Below, piece after piece: positions 1 through 6,493 of a stretch of 9,612 bases of DNA. This DNA comes from DAOSVX01 sp035379765 (GTDB lineage Bacteria; Bacillota_I; Bacilli_A; RF39; UBA660). The stretch's first letter is position 1, and each line of letters starts with the position of its first letter. The stretch lies in the NCBI GenBank assembly GCA_035379765.1, contig DAOSVX010000027.1:1-9612 (forward strand), in the 5' to 3' direction. The notes under the pieces were generated by a model. The model had not been told where the DNA came from, ran no database searches, and saw only the letters and a list, made by a program, of their open reading frames with translations. A program made the translations under genes and the position numbers.

Positions 1-622
1 TTTCCTCCGGAGTATCAAGATCTAAATTTAAAACCCCATATTTTGCTTCACTATCTTTAATAATTACATAATTATTTTGATCATAATTTAACATACTATT
101 ATAATATGATTTAATCCCTAAATAAGTTCCAATTATTTCCTCATTTTGAAAGTCATATAAAATAACATTCTCGGTTTCTTCTACATTATCATAAACAAAA
201 GCATATCTATTATAATAAATTTTACTTCTAGTTTGGATAACACTACCATCTTCGTAAACTTGTTTAGTTTCATCAAAATTATCATCATTAAGTTCATATG
301 CCACATAACACATATTAACATCTTTATTTTGACATTCATAAGTACCAATTACTTCTTCCGCATCATTTAAAAAACTTAATGTTCCATCCACATACTTATA
401 ATTATCTTTTACCACAACTATAGAAGGCTCTGGTTCCATTATGTTAGGAACTATCTTTTCTTTAAATACTAAAGGATAGATAATTAAACCAGCAATTAAT
501 AAAACCATTACTCCCATTATCGAAAAAGCTAATATTTTTTTACCTAAAGGAAGCTTTTTTATTTTATTTATTATCTTTAATTTGCGAACAACAACCTTGC
601 CATCTTTAGCTGCTTTTTTCAA
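1..622 (-). CDS. Membrane-anchored protein of unknown function with WG-repeat-like motif (3' end outside window)
   Basis: An open minus-strand frame of 207 codons runs off the left edge, so the C-terminus is missing. I chose the TTG at 620-622 because AGGTGA (629-634) lies 6 bases upstream, and the first in-frame ATG falls inside the membrane helix. The product has a basic cytoplasmic N-terminus (residues 1-29), one hydrophobic helix (about 30-53) and an acidic, Tyr/Asn-rich outer part. Residues 185-201 (YVIIKDSEAKYGVLNLD) resemble a WG beta-repeat unit with Tyr in place of Trp, and residues 140-168 could be an earlier degenerate unit. Two Cys (97 and 105) lie close together. WG-like ectodomains are known in surface proteins of low-GC bacteria, usually without assigned function. 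It lies downstream of hemW, beyond a hairpin terminator. That the gene is real is near certain from the RBS and the long open frame; the repeat assignment is tentative. Confidence 0.8.
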   Translation of the reverse strand, partial: MKKAAKDGKVVVRKLKIINKIKKLPLGKKILAFSIMGVMVLLIAGLIIYPLVFKEKIVPNIMEPEPSIVVVKDNYKYVDGTLSFLNDAEEVIGTYECQNKDVNMCYVAYELNDDNFDETKQVYEDGSVIQTRSKIYYNRYAFVYDNVEETENVILYDFQNEEIIGTYLGIKSYYNSMLNYDQNNYVIIKDSEAKYGVLNLDLDTPEE

Positions 623-646
623 AATCAATCACCTACTATTATTAAT

Positions 647-652
647 ATTATA
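647..652 (-). promoter_or_regulatory. Candidate -10 element for the 1-622 gene
   Basis: A perfect TATAAT on the minus strand ends 24 bases before the TTG start. The -35 position (about 670-675) reads TTTTAA, which is poor. The predicted leader is about 18 bases and carries the AGGTGA ribosome site. In so AT-rich a genome a TATAAT alone is weak evidence, but its placement between the hemW terminator and the RBS fits. Confidence 0.4.
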
Positions 653-667
653 CAATATTTAAAAAGA

Positions 668-700
668 TTTTAAAAGAAGTTATTAACAAGTAACTTCTTT
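668..700 (-). terminator. Hairpin terminator of hemW
   Basis: On the minus strand AAAGAAGTTA (700-691) pairs with TAACTTCTTT (682-673), giving a 10-bp stem with an 8-base loop, followed by a short T run (675-672). The hemW stop TAA (701-699) is partly inside the stem. The stem is AT-rich and the T run short, so termination may be incomplete, allowing readthrough into the 1-622 gene. Confidence 0.6.
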
Positions 701-1784
701 ATAACAATTTTATTAATATTTCATTCATAATATATAATTTATCTTTAGGTATATATAAATTTCCCTTTTTATAAACTAGTTCTTTAGCTTTTAATAACTC
801 TTCAATAGGAAACTCATCTTGAATATTAACATTATATTTTTTAAAAAACTTTTTTAAATTTATGCCTTCTATTTTACGAAGACCTAACATTATTTCATTC
901 TCCATTTTTTCTCTTTTAGAAATTATCATTGAATTTATTCTCGTAGTTCCTTCTAAATACTTAGTTAAAGACTTAGTATTATCATATCTAAATCCCAAAG
1001 TATACCCTGAAGCTCCTAACCCAAAACCATAGTATTCTTCATTATTCCAATATTTTAAATTATGTTTAGATTCATAACCAGGCAAAGCAAAATTACTCAC
1101 TTCATAATGCTTATAACCTTTTTTGTTTAACTTTTTACAAATATAATCATACATCTTGGCATCATTTTCATCATCTAATCGACCCTTGTTTAAAATCCCT
1201 AAAAAAGTATTATCATCAATCATTAAAGAATAAGTACTTATATGTTCTGGTTTTAAACTTAGTATTTTTTTTAAATCACTTTGTAAAGTAGAAAACTTCT
1301 CCTCTTTAAAACCATATATTAAATCCATATTAATGTTTTTAAAGCCCATATTACGACACATTTTAATTATTTCCTTGGTTTCTTCATAACTTCTAGATGG
1401 TCTTCTCATTTGCTTTAATTTATCTTTATCAAAAGACTCTATCCCAATACTTAAGCGATTAACTTTATTAACTTTTAATATATTTAATAAATCTCTATTT
1501 ATATCATTTATGTTACATTCAAAAGTAAACTCACAATCTCTTTCTAATTTAAATATTTTAACTATTTTAAATAAGTAATATAAATCTTCCTTGCTTAATG
1601 CTGAAGGAGTACCACCACCAATATAAATAGTTTCTAATTTTTCTCCTTCATAATAATTATTAACTTCTTCTTTTAGCTTATCTAAATATAACCTAGCCCA
1701 ACTACGATTATATAAAACTTTACAAAAATCACAATAAGAACATATATTATTACAAAAAGGTATATGAATATAAACACTCTTCAT
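699..1784 (-). CDS. hemW: HemW, radical-SAM heme chaperone (coproporphyrinogen oxidase-like)
   Basis: A 361-residue protein of the HemN/HemW radical-SAM family, slightly shorter than the usual 375-380. The N-terminus reads HIPFCNNICSYCDF, with C11, C15 and C18 forming the CxxxCxxC site that binds the 4Fe-4S cluster. GGGTP follows at 56-60 (SAM-binding glycine motif) and RLSIGIESF at about 110-118. The CxxxCxxC-Asp-Phe form separates HemW from true HemN oxidases, which have CxxxCxxCxC. HemW is known to bind heme and insert it into respiratory proteins; it is not a proven coproporphyrinogen oxidase. A fourth Cys (C21) replaces the small residue usual after DF. The ATG at 1784 has GGTGAT at 1788-1793. 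In Bacillus hemW directly follows lepA; here an extra gene and a terminator separate them, and hemW appears to have its own promoter. Its client is unclear, since no heme genes are visible here. Confidence 0.93.
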   Translation of the reverse strand: MKSVYIHIPFCNNICSYCDFCKVLYNRSWARLYLDKLKEEVNNYYEGEKLETIYIGGGTPSALSKEDLYYLFKIVKIFKLERDCEFTFECNINDINRDLLNILKVNKVNRLSIGIESFDKDKLKQMRRPSRSYEETKEIIKMCRNMGFKNINMDLIYGFKEEKFSTLQSDLKKILSLKPEHISTYSLMIDDNTFLGILNKGRLDDENDAKMYDYICKKLNKKGYKHYEVSNFALPGYESKHNLKYWNNEEYYGFGLGASGYTLGFRYDNTKSLTKYLEGTTRINSMIISKREKMENEIMLGLRKIEGINLKKFFKKYNVNIQDEFPIEELLKAKELVYKKGNLYIPKDKLYIMNEILIKLL

Positions 1785-1799
1785 ATAATCACCATAAAA

Positions 1800-1808
1800 A
1801 TTATATCA
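1800..1808 (-). promoter_or_regulatory. Extended -10 promoter for hemW
   Basis: The minus strand reads TGATATAAT, a perfect extended -10 (TGnTATAAT), just downstream of the upstream gene's terminator. The -35 position falls in the terminator stem and reads TAGTCT, not a good match, as extended -10 promoters tolerate. The predicted start, near 1793, is at the first base of the GGTGAT ribosome site, giving a leader of only about 9 bases. Confidence 0.55.
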
Positions 1809-1816
1809 TGTTCCAT

Positions 1817-1843
1817 AAAAAAAGACTAAATAATTAGTCTTTT
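1817..1843 (-). terminator. Hairpin terminator of the 198-residue membrane protein gene
   Basis: On the minus strand AAAAGACTAA (1843-1834) pairs with TTAGTCTTTT (1829-1820): a 10-bp stem, 4-base loop and a seven-T run (1823-1817). The stop codon TAA (1836-1834) is the inner end of the 5' arm. It separates this gene from hemW. Confidence 0.8.
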
Positions 1844-2430
1844 CGTTTAAATCTACGAAAGAAGCTTTTTTTAGGTACATAGCCACTTACAAAAGGCTCT
1901 TCTTTAAATTCATCAGTTTCATCTACACTTGTACCCGGATCTGTTAAAATAGCTGTTATATAGCTGTTTACTTCTCTTAGTTCGTCTATTGTCAATCTAG
2001 ATGAATCAATATAAGCCATTGTCATTAAATCAACCACATGATTTTCACCAATTTCTTGCTTAAAACTTTCTTCTAAAAATGGTGGTTCGGGCAAAATACC
2101 AAGAGCAATATCACAAACATCGTTTTGTGTTTCTCTAACGTCTTCAAGCGTTTTTGTTGCTTTTCTGTTCATAAATTCAAAATATGGTATCATATAACCC
2201 ATAATAAAAGATGTTAGTAATACAAAATATGATATTTCTTGTATCAGATCAGGAGCTTTTGCAAGGCCATATTCAATCCAAGGGAAAAGCCCCGGAGAAA
2301 GAAAACCAATTGTTGCCGCTGCCAATGCTATTATCAAAAAAACTTTTTTTGTCTTTTTATCAGGCTTATTAATTCTCTCCTTTAAATTTGATTCAATATT
2401 CTTTAAAACATTAGAAATAAAATCTATCAC
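1834..2430 (-). CDS. Unrecognised 198-residue membrane protein, two predicted helices
   Basis: I do not recognise a family. A Lys-rich N-terminus (residues 1-29) is followed by two hydrophobic helices (about 30-51 and 64-86) joined by a short loop. A C-terminal soluble region of about 110 residues is mostly acidic but ends in a basic tail (FFRRFKRKD). By the positive-inside rule both ends are probably cytoplasmic. The start is GTG at 2430, with GAGAGG (2438-2443) 7 bases upstream. The gene is self-contained: a near-consensus promoter begins 2 bases after the lepA stop, and a strong hairpin covers its own stop. Codon use differs from neighbours: of 18 Leu codons I count 6 TTA, 5 CTT, 4 TTG, 2 CTA and 1 CTG, and GC-ending codons such as GCG, CCG, GGG and CCC appear, whereas all 7 Leu in rpsT are TTA. 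This suggests recent acquisition (inference). Two helices with a basic tail recall holins, but the long C-terminal domain does not fit a simple holin. Confidence 0.8.
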   Translation of the reverse strand: MIDFISNVLKNIESNLKERINKPDKKTKKVFLIIALAAATIGFLSPGLFPWIEYGLAKAPDLIQEISYFVLLTSFIMGYMIPYFEFMNRKATKTLEDVRETQNDVCDIALGILPEPPFLEESFKQEIGENHVVDLMTMAYIDSSRLTIDELREVNSYITAILTDPGTSVDETDEFKEEPFVSGYVPKKSFFRRFKRKD

Positions 2431-2458
2431 AAAAAAGCCTCTCTTCTAATAAGTATTT

Positions 2459-2486
2459 ATTATAAATTGTTTTTAATCTTTGTCAA
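2459..2486 (-). promoter_or_regulatory. Consensus sigma-70/SigA promoter for the 198-residue protein gene
   Basis: The minus strand has a perfect TTGACA (2486-2481), a 16-base spacer and a perfect TATAAT (2464-2459). The predicted start is near 2452, giving a leader of about 22 bases with the GAGAGG site. This is the best -35/-10 pair I found in the window and begins immediately after the lepA stop codon. Confidence 0.8.
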
Positions 2487-2487
2487 T

Positions 2488-4272
2488 TTATTTATCTTTC
2501 TTTTTTAAAATAGCTAGGAATGCTTCTTGAGGTATTTCGACATTACCAATCATTTTCATTTTCTTTTTACCTTCTTTTTGTTTTTCTAGAAGTTTTCTTT
2601 TACGAGAAATATCCCCACCATAACATTTGGCTAAGACATTTTTTCTTAAAGCCGAAATGTTTTCCCTAGCAATTATTTTACTACCAACACTAGCCTGAAT
2701 AGGAATTTGGAATTGTTGACGAGGTATTAATTCTCTTAAACTATTAACCATATCTTTACCTCTATTATAAGCAGCATCTTTATGAACTATCATTGATAAA
2801 GCATCAACTGGTTCGCCATTAATTAAAATATCCATTTTAACTAAGTTACTTTCTTTAAAACCAATTAATTCATAATCAAAAGAAGCATAACCTTTGGTAG
2901 TACTTTTTAATTTATCATAAAAATCAAAAACTATTTCGGCTAGAGGAATTTCATAGTGGATATTAACTCTGGTATCAGATATATAATCAACACTTTTATA
3001 TATTCCTCTTTTATCCTGACAAAGTTCCATAACTGGACCAATATACTCACTCGGAACAAAGATATTAGTTTTAATATATGGTTCACTAACACTAGCTATT
3101 AACCCGCGATCTGGAAATAGACTTGGTCTTTCAATCATTTTTTGTTCACCACTGGTAAGTATTACTTCATATAACACACTAGGACTAGTAGCAATAATAG
3201 TTAAATTAAATTCTCTTTCAATTCTCGTCATTATTATTTCCATATGTAAAAGTCCTAAAAAGCCACATCTAAAACCAAAACCTAAAGCTTCACTAGTTTC
3301 TGGTTCAAATACTAAGGAAGCATCATTTAATTTTAGTTTTTCTAAAGCTTCTCTTAAGTTTAAAAATTTATTTGGCTCAATTGGAAATATTCCCGAATAA
3401 ACCATTGGTTTCATAGGCTTATAACCTGGTAAAGGCATTACTTCTTTACTATTTATCGTAATAGTATCACCTACTCTTACTTTAGAAATGTCTTTAATAC
3501 TAGCGGAAATATAGCCTACTTCCCCAGATATTAATTCTTTTTTCTTTACTTCTTTAGGAGTTTTTACACCCAGTTCCGTAATTTCAAAATCAGAATCAGT
3601 AGCTATCATTTTGATATTATCACCTATTTTAAATTTACCATCTACTACTTTGACTAAAGCAATAACACCACGATAAGAATCAAAGAAAGAATCAAATATT
3701 AAAGCTCTTGGTGTTTTATTATTATTTATTTGCGGAGGTTTTATTCTTTCCACTATTGCCTCTAATAGTTTGTCTACCCCTTCTCCCGTTTTACCACTAG
3801 TTAGAATAATTTCTTCTTCTCTAAATCCTAATACATCACATAATTCTTTTTTAACTTTTAAAATATTAGCATTAGGTAAATCTATTTTATTAATAACTGG
3901 GATAATCGTCAAATCATGTTCTAAAGCTAGATAAAAATTAGCCAAAGTTTGAGCTTCGATACCTTGAGCAGCATCTACTAATAATATAGCTCCTTCACAA
4001 GCAGCTAAACTACGACTTACTTCATAAGAAAAATCGACATGACCAGGAGTATCTATTAAATGAAAAATATATTCTTTATATTTTAATTGCACAGCATTTA
4101 ATTTAATAGTTATGCCTCGTTCTCTTTCAATATCCATTGAATCAAGTAACTGATCTTTCATTTCATAAGAAGAAACAGCTCCTGTTAATTCTAGTATTCG
4201 ATCAGCTAATGTTGATTTGCCATGATCAATATGAGCTATTATACAAAAATTACGAATGTTTTTTTGATTCAT
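2488..4272 (-). CDS. lepA: Elongation factor 4 (LepA), ribosome-associated GTPase
   Basis: A 594-residue translational GTPase, close to the usual 600. The G-domain motifs are all present: AHIDHGKST (13-21, P-loop), RERGITIK (50-57, switch I), DTPGH (74-78), NKID (128-131) and TSGKTG (158-163, where SAKTG is usual). The C-terminal half holds the LepA-specific region ending in GGDISRKRKLLEKQKEGKKK, which no EF-G has. Known role: EF4 binds the 70S ribosome and affects translocation or initiation; it is usually non-essential and matters under stress. The ATG at 4272 has GGTGAA (4278-4283) upstream. The gene is divergent from rpsT. I see no terminator after lepA, so its transcript may run on through the next gene to the terminator at 1817-1843. 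Confidence 0.98.
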   Translation of the reverse strand: MNQKNIRNFCIIAHIDHGKSTLADRILELTGAVSSYEMKDQLLDSMDIERERGITIKLNAVQLKYKEYIFHLIDTPGHVDFSYEVSRSLAACEGAILLVDAAQGIEAQTLANFYLALEHDLTIIPVINKIDLPNANILKVKKELCDVLGFREEEIILTSGKTGEGVDKLLEAIVERIKPPQINNNKTPRALIFDSFFDSYRGVIALVKVVDGKFKIGDNIKMIATDSDFEITELGVKTPKEVKKKELISGEVGYISASIKDISKVRVGDTITINSKEVMPLPGYKPMKPMVYSGIFPIEPNKFLNLREALEKLKLNDASLVFEPETSEALGFGFRCGFLGLLHMEIIMTRIEREFNLTIIATSPSVLYEVILTSGEQKMIERPSLFPDRGLIASVSEPYIKTNIFVPSEYIGPVMELCQDKRGIYKSVDYISDTRVNIHYEIPLAEIVFDFYDKLKSTTKGYASFDYELIGFKESNLVKMDILINGEPVDALSMIVHKDAAYNRGKDMVNSLRELIPRQQFQIPIQASVGSKIIARENISALRKNVLAKCYGGDISRKRKLLEKQKEGKKKMKMIGNVEIPQEAFLAILKKKDK

Positions 4273-4290
4273 TTTGTTTCACCAAGTAAA

Positions 4291-4296
4291 ATTATA
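4291..4296 (-). promoter_or_regulatory. Candidate -10 element for lepA
   Basis: A perfect TATAAT on the minus strand lies 18 bases before the lepA ATG. The -35 position 17 bases further upstream (about 4314-4319) reads TATAAA, a weak match. The predicted start near 4284 places the GGTGAA ribosome site at the very 5' end of the message. The inferred -35 lies within the spacer of the opposing rpsT promoter, so the two could compete for polymerase. Confidence 0.5.
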
Positions 4297-4306
4297 CTAT
4301 AAAATA

Positions 4307-4335
4307 TTGCATATTTATAATTATTTTGATAAAAT
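4307..4335 (+). promoter_or_regulatory. Promoter for rpsT, extended -10
   Basis: TTGCAT (4307-4312, 3 of 6 matches to TTGACA), a 17-base spacer and TAAAAT (4330-4335, 5 of 6) with TG one base upstream of the -10 (TGATAAAAT) form an extended -10 promoter. The predicted start is near 4342, giving a leader of about 25 bases that contains GGAGGTGA. This fits a strongly expressed ribosomal protein gene. Confidence 0.6.
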
Positions 4336-4366
4336 CAATTAGTAATTTAAGTTGGAGGTGAATTAG

Positions 4367-4630
4367 ATGGCAAATATAAAAAGTTCCAAAAAAGCAATAA
4401 AAGTAATTAAAAAGAAAACAGATGCTAATCACGAATATAAAGCTCGTGTTAAAAATTCTATTAAAGCTACCGAAAAAGCTATTTTAGCAGCTGATAAAAA
4501 ATTAGCTACTGAGTTATATAAAACTTTACAAAAAGATATTGATAAAGCTTTACAAAAAGGCTTAATAAAAGAAAATACAGCTAACAGAGCTAAAAGTAGA
4601 TTAAATAAAAAAATAAAAGAAATGAAGTAA
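4367..4630 (+). CDS. rpsT: 30S ribosomal protein S20
   Basis: An 87-residue, very Lys/Ala-rich helical protein of normal length for S20. It opens with MANIKSSKKAIKV, the family's typical start, and has the expected pattern of basic helices ending in NRAKSRLNKKIKEM. S20 is a primary 16S rRNA-binding protein of the small subunit. The ATG is supported by a near-perfect GGAGGTGA (4354-4361) 5 bases upstream. All seven Leu codons are TTA, typical of a highly expressed gene in this genome. In Bacillus rpsT lies just upstream of the lepA-hemW cluster on the same strand, with a few genes between; here it is adjacent to lepA but divergent. Confidence 0.97.
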   Translation: MANIKSSKKAIKVIKKKTDANHEYKARVKNSIKATEKAILAADKKLATELYKTLQKDIDKALQKGLIKENTANRAKSRLNKKIKEMK

Positions 4631-4652
4631 TATCTAGCATACTTCATTTTTT
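4620..4652 (+). terminator. Hairpin terminator of rpsT
   Basis: AAATGAAGTA (4620-4629) pairs with TACTTCATTT (4640-4649): a 10-bp stem and 10-base loop, followed by a T run to 4652. The rpsT stop TAA (4628-4630) overlaps the inner end of the stem. It separates rpsT from the transglutaminase-like gene. Confidence 0.75.
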
Positions 4653-4662
4653 AATGTTAGAA

Positions 4663-4668
4663 TATAAT
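4663..4668 (+). promoter_or_regulatory. Possible -10 element before the transglutaminase-like gene
   Basis: A perfect TATAAT lies between the rpsT terminator and the GGTGAG ribosome site (4670-4675). The -35 position would fall in the terminator's 3' arm and reads TACTTC, a poor match. A start 7 bases downstream would lie near 4675, inside the ribosome site and 5 bases before the TTG, giving a nearly leaderless message. The gene may instead depend on readthrough from rpsT. Confidence 0.3.
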
Positions 4669-4679
4669 TGGTGAGATGA

Positions 4680-5591
4680 TTGAAAACAAGTAATTACATT
4701 ATAGCAATAATTTGTTCTTTATTAATAGCTGGAGCTTTTATTTTTAATGAGGAAATAACTAATAAAATAGTTGAAGTATTAGATTCTAATCCAACTATTG
4801 TTATAAAAAAGTCTAATGAATATACTAAAGATTATGACTTTGATTATGTAAAATTGGATAAAACCTACACACCTTATGGCTATCAAGACTTGCTTAATAT
4901 AATTTATTCAGTTTTAAACAATGGTTGGGATAATTTTACTTTTTATTGTCCTGATGAATACACTGATTGTATTTCAGACATGACGACTATTTCCACTGAT
5001 AATAATCTTTTGACTAATATAAACAACTTTGTTCATCCTTTTAACAATTTTGAACATATAAAAACCACTTTTGATAGCACTGGGGAAATAACTTTAACTA
5101 TTACCAAGTTATACACTGATGAAGAAATAACGGAAATAAAAAATGCTATTAGTGAATTTACTACTAATAACATTCCTGATAATATGACTGATTATGAAAA
5201 AATTGAAACTTATCATGACTATATTATAGACAATACTACTTATGATATTGAAAGAGCGCAAATTGGTAAAAGTAATTATAAATCTAATACAGCTTATGGC
5301 ACTTTAATTGAAGGATATAGTGTTTGTGGAGGATACTCTGATGCCATAGCTATTTATCTATTCCAACTAGGTATTAAAAACTTTAAAATTTCTAGTGATG
5401 ATCATGTTTGGAATGCTATTTATTTAAATGACGAATGGCTTCATTTAGATGCTACTTGGGATGACCCATATGGTAGTGATGGAGCTAGTTATTTAATAGA
5501 TGATTACTTTTTAATTACCACAGAGAAACTCCAAAAATTAGATAATCAAAGCCATAACTTTGATATAAGTATTTATCAAGAATTTAAATAA
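4680..5591 (+). CDS. Membrane-anchored transglutaminase-like (papain-fold) protein
   Basis: A 303-residue protein with an N-terminal hydrophobic segment (about 6-22) that could be an uncleaved anchor or signal peptide, then an extracytoplasmic part. The C-terminal half is a transglutaminase-like core: the helix YEKIETYHDYIIDNTTYD (172-189), GYSVCGGYSDA (212-222), DHVWNAIYLNDEWLHLDATW (241-260) and a short tail. The expected catalytic triad is present as C216, H242 and D257. Such domains in bacteria act as proteases, peptidases or cross-linking enzymes on cell-wall or surface proteins; the substrate cannot be told here. Residues 23-165 match nothing I recognise. The start is TTG at 4680 with GGTGAG (4670-4675) just upstream; the overlapping ATG at 4676 is out of frame and stops after five codons. 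The 3' end overlaps miaA tail to tail by 16 bases, with no terminator visible between them. Confidence 0.87.
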   Translation: MKTSNYIIAIICSLLIAGAFIFNEEITNKIVEVLDSNPTIVIKKSNEYTKDYDFDYVKLDKTYTPYGYQDLLNIIYSVLNNGWDNFTFYCPDEYTDCISDMTTISTDNNLLTNINNFVHPFNNFEHIKTTFDSTGEITLTITKLYTDEEITEIKNAISEFTTNNIPDNMTDYEKIETYHDYIIDNTTYDIERAQIGKSNYKSNTAYGTLIEGYSVCGGYSDAIAIYLFQLGIKNFKISSDDHVWNAIYLNDEWLHLDATWDDPYGSDGASYLIDDYFLITTEKLQKLDNQSHNFDISIYQEFK

Positions 5592-6457
5592 TTTTCTACT
5601 TCTTTTATAGTCTTATCAAAATTATTAAAATCAACTTGAAACCAAGTAACATTCATTTGGTTATTAAACCAAGTAAATTGTCTTTTAGCATAAGAAGTAG
5701 AATTACTTTTTATTTCACTTATAGCCTCTTCTAAAGAACATTTATGGTCAAAATAATTATATAATTCTTTATAACCAATAGCTGAATATACTATTGGTCC
5801 TTTTATTTTGTTATCATATAAATTTTTAACTTCTTCTAATAAACCATTTTCAAACATTATTTCTGTTTTTCTTTTAATTCTTTCATACAATTTATCACGA
5901 TCGGCTGTTAAACCAATAAATGTTGCCTCATACAACAGTTTGTTTTTACCATCTTTCATAGATATAGGAAAACCATTTTCCTTATAAAAATTTAAAGCTC
6001 TTTCGATGCGACGACGATTGTTTTTAGCAACACTAGTTTCAGGATCTATTTCTTTTAATTTATTATATAATTCTTCATCAGTATACATTTCATATGATAT
6101 TTGTTTAGATTCATCTTTAAATTCATAATCATAAAGTAAAGCTTTTATATATAAACCACTACCACCAACTATTATAACAGTTTTATTTAAAGCTAAAATA
6201 TCATCTATAGCTTTTCGACCATCTTTTTGATAGTCATATACTGTGTAAGCATCATTAGGATTAACGAAACTTAGTAAATGATGGACTACTCCTTCTTTTT
6301 CTTCTTCCGTTACTTTAGCTGTTCCAATATTTAAATCTTTATATACTTGGGTACTATCAGCATTAATTATTTCACCATTATATTTCTTAGCTAAAGAAAT
6401 ACTTAGTTTTGTTTTACCTACTCCAGTAGGTCCTACTATTACAATAATTTTAGGCAT
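5576..6457 (-). CDS. miaA: tRNA dimethylallyltransferase (MiaA)
   Basis: The enzyme transfers a dimethylallyl group to A37 of tRNAs that read codons starting with U (i6A37), in the cytoplasm. Visible motifs, numbered from the ATG at 6457: P-loop GPTGVGKT (9-16), ADSTQVYKDLNIGTAK (33-48), GGSGLYI, RRRIERALNF and QFTWFNNQ near the C-terminus, all in family order. From this ATG it is 293 residues, slightly below the usual 300-315. The frame extends 12 codons further to a GTG at 6493, but that GTG lies in the T run of the lemA terminator and upstream of the likely promoter. The ATG has GGATGTGA (6462-6469) 4 bases upstream, so I chose it. The stop is TGA followed directly by TAA. The end overlaps the convergent transglutaminase-like gene by 16 bases. 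Confidence 0.96.
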   Translation of the reverse strand: MPKIIVIVGPTGVGKTKLSISLAKKYNGEIINADSTQVYKDLNIGTAKVTEEEKEGVVHHLLSFVNPNDAYTVYDYQKDGRKAIDDILALNKTVIIVGGSGLYIKALLYDYEFKDESKQISYEMYTDEELYNKLKEIDPETSVAKNNRRRIERALNFYKENGFPISMKDGKNKLLYEATFIGLTADRDKLYERIKRKTEIMFENGLLEEVKNLYDNKIKGPIVYSAIGYKELYNYFDHKCSLEEAISEIKSNSTSYAKRQFTWFNNQMNVTWFQVDFNNFDKTIKEVENYLNS

Positions 6458-6461
6458 AATA

Positions 6462-6469
6462 TCACATCC
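6462..6469 (-). promoter_or_regulatory. Ribosome binding site that fixes the miaA start
   Basis: The minus strand reads GGATGTGA, one base off GGAGGTGA, 4 bases before the ATG at 6457. It supports this ATG over the upstream GTG at 6493, which has only the terminator hairpin in front of it. Confidence 0.7.
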
Positions 6470-6475
6470 ATCTAT

Positions 6476-6484
6476 ATAATAACA
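6476..6484 (-). promoter_or_regulatory. Extended -10 promoter for miaA
   Basis: The minus strand reads TGTTATTAT: TG, one base, then TATTAT (5 of 6 matches). It lies 10 bases beyond the lemA terminator T run and 18 bases before the miaA ATG. The predicted start near 6469 coincides with the first base of the ribosome site. Confidence 0.45.
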
Positions 6485-6493
6485 AAAACCCAC

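Noticed and set aside
4429..4647. A 72-codon minus-strand frame opposite rpsT
   Set aside because: It lies antisense to the well-supported S20 gene and begins in its terminator. Its Phe/Leu-rich product is what the reverse of Lys-rich codons gives, and it has no clear ribosome site.
4676..4693. An ATG overlapping the start of the transglutaminase-like gene
   Set aside because: This frame stops after five codons; the TTG at 4680 opens the long conserved frame.
5576..5581. TGA read as Trp, which would indicate the Mycoplasma code
   Set aside because: No in-frame TGA occurs inside any gene and all Trp codons are TGG. At this site readthrough would add only one residue before TAA, so it gives no support.
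6458..6493. A 12-codon N-terminal extension of miaA starting at GTG
   Set aside because: The GTG lies in the T run of the lemA terminator and upstream of the likely -10; the ATG at 6457 has GGATGTGA and gives the standard MiaA N-terminus.
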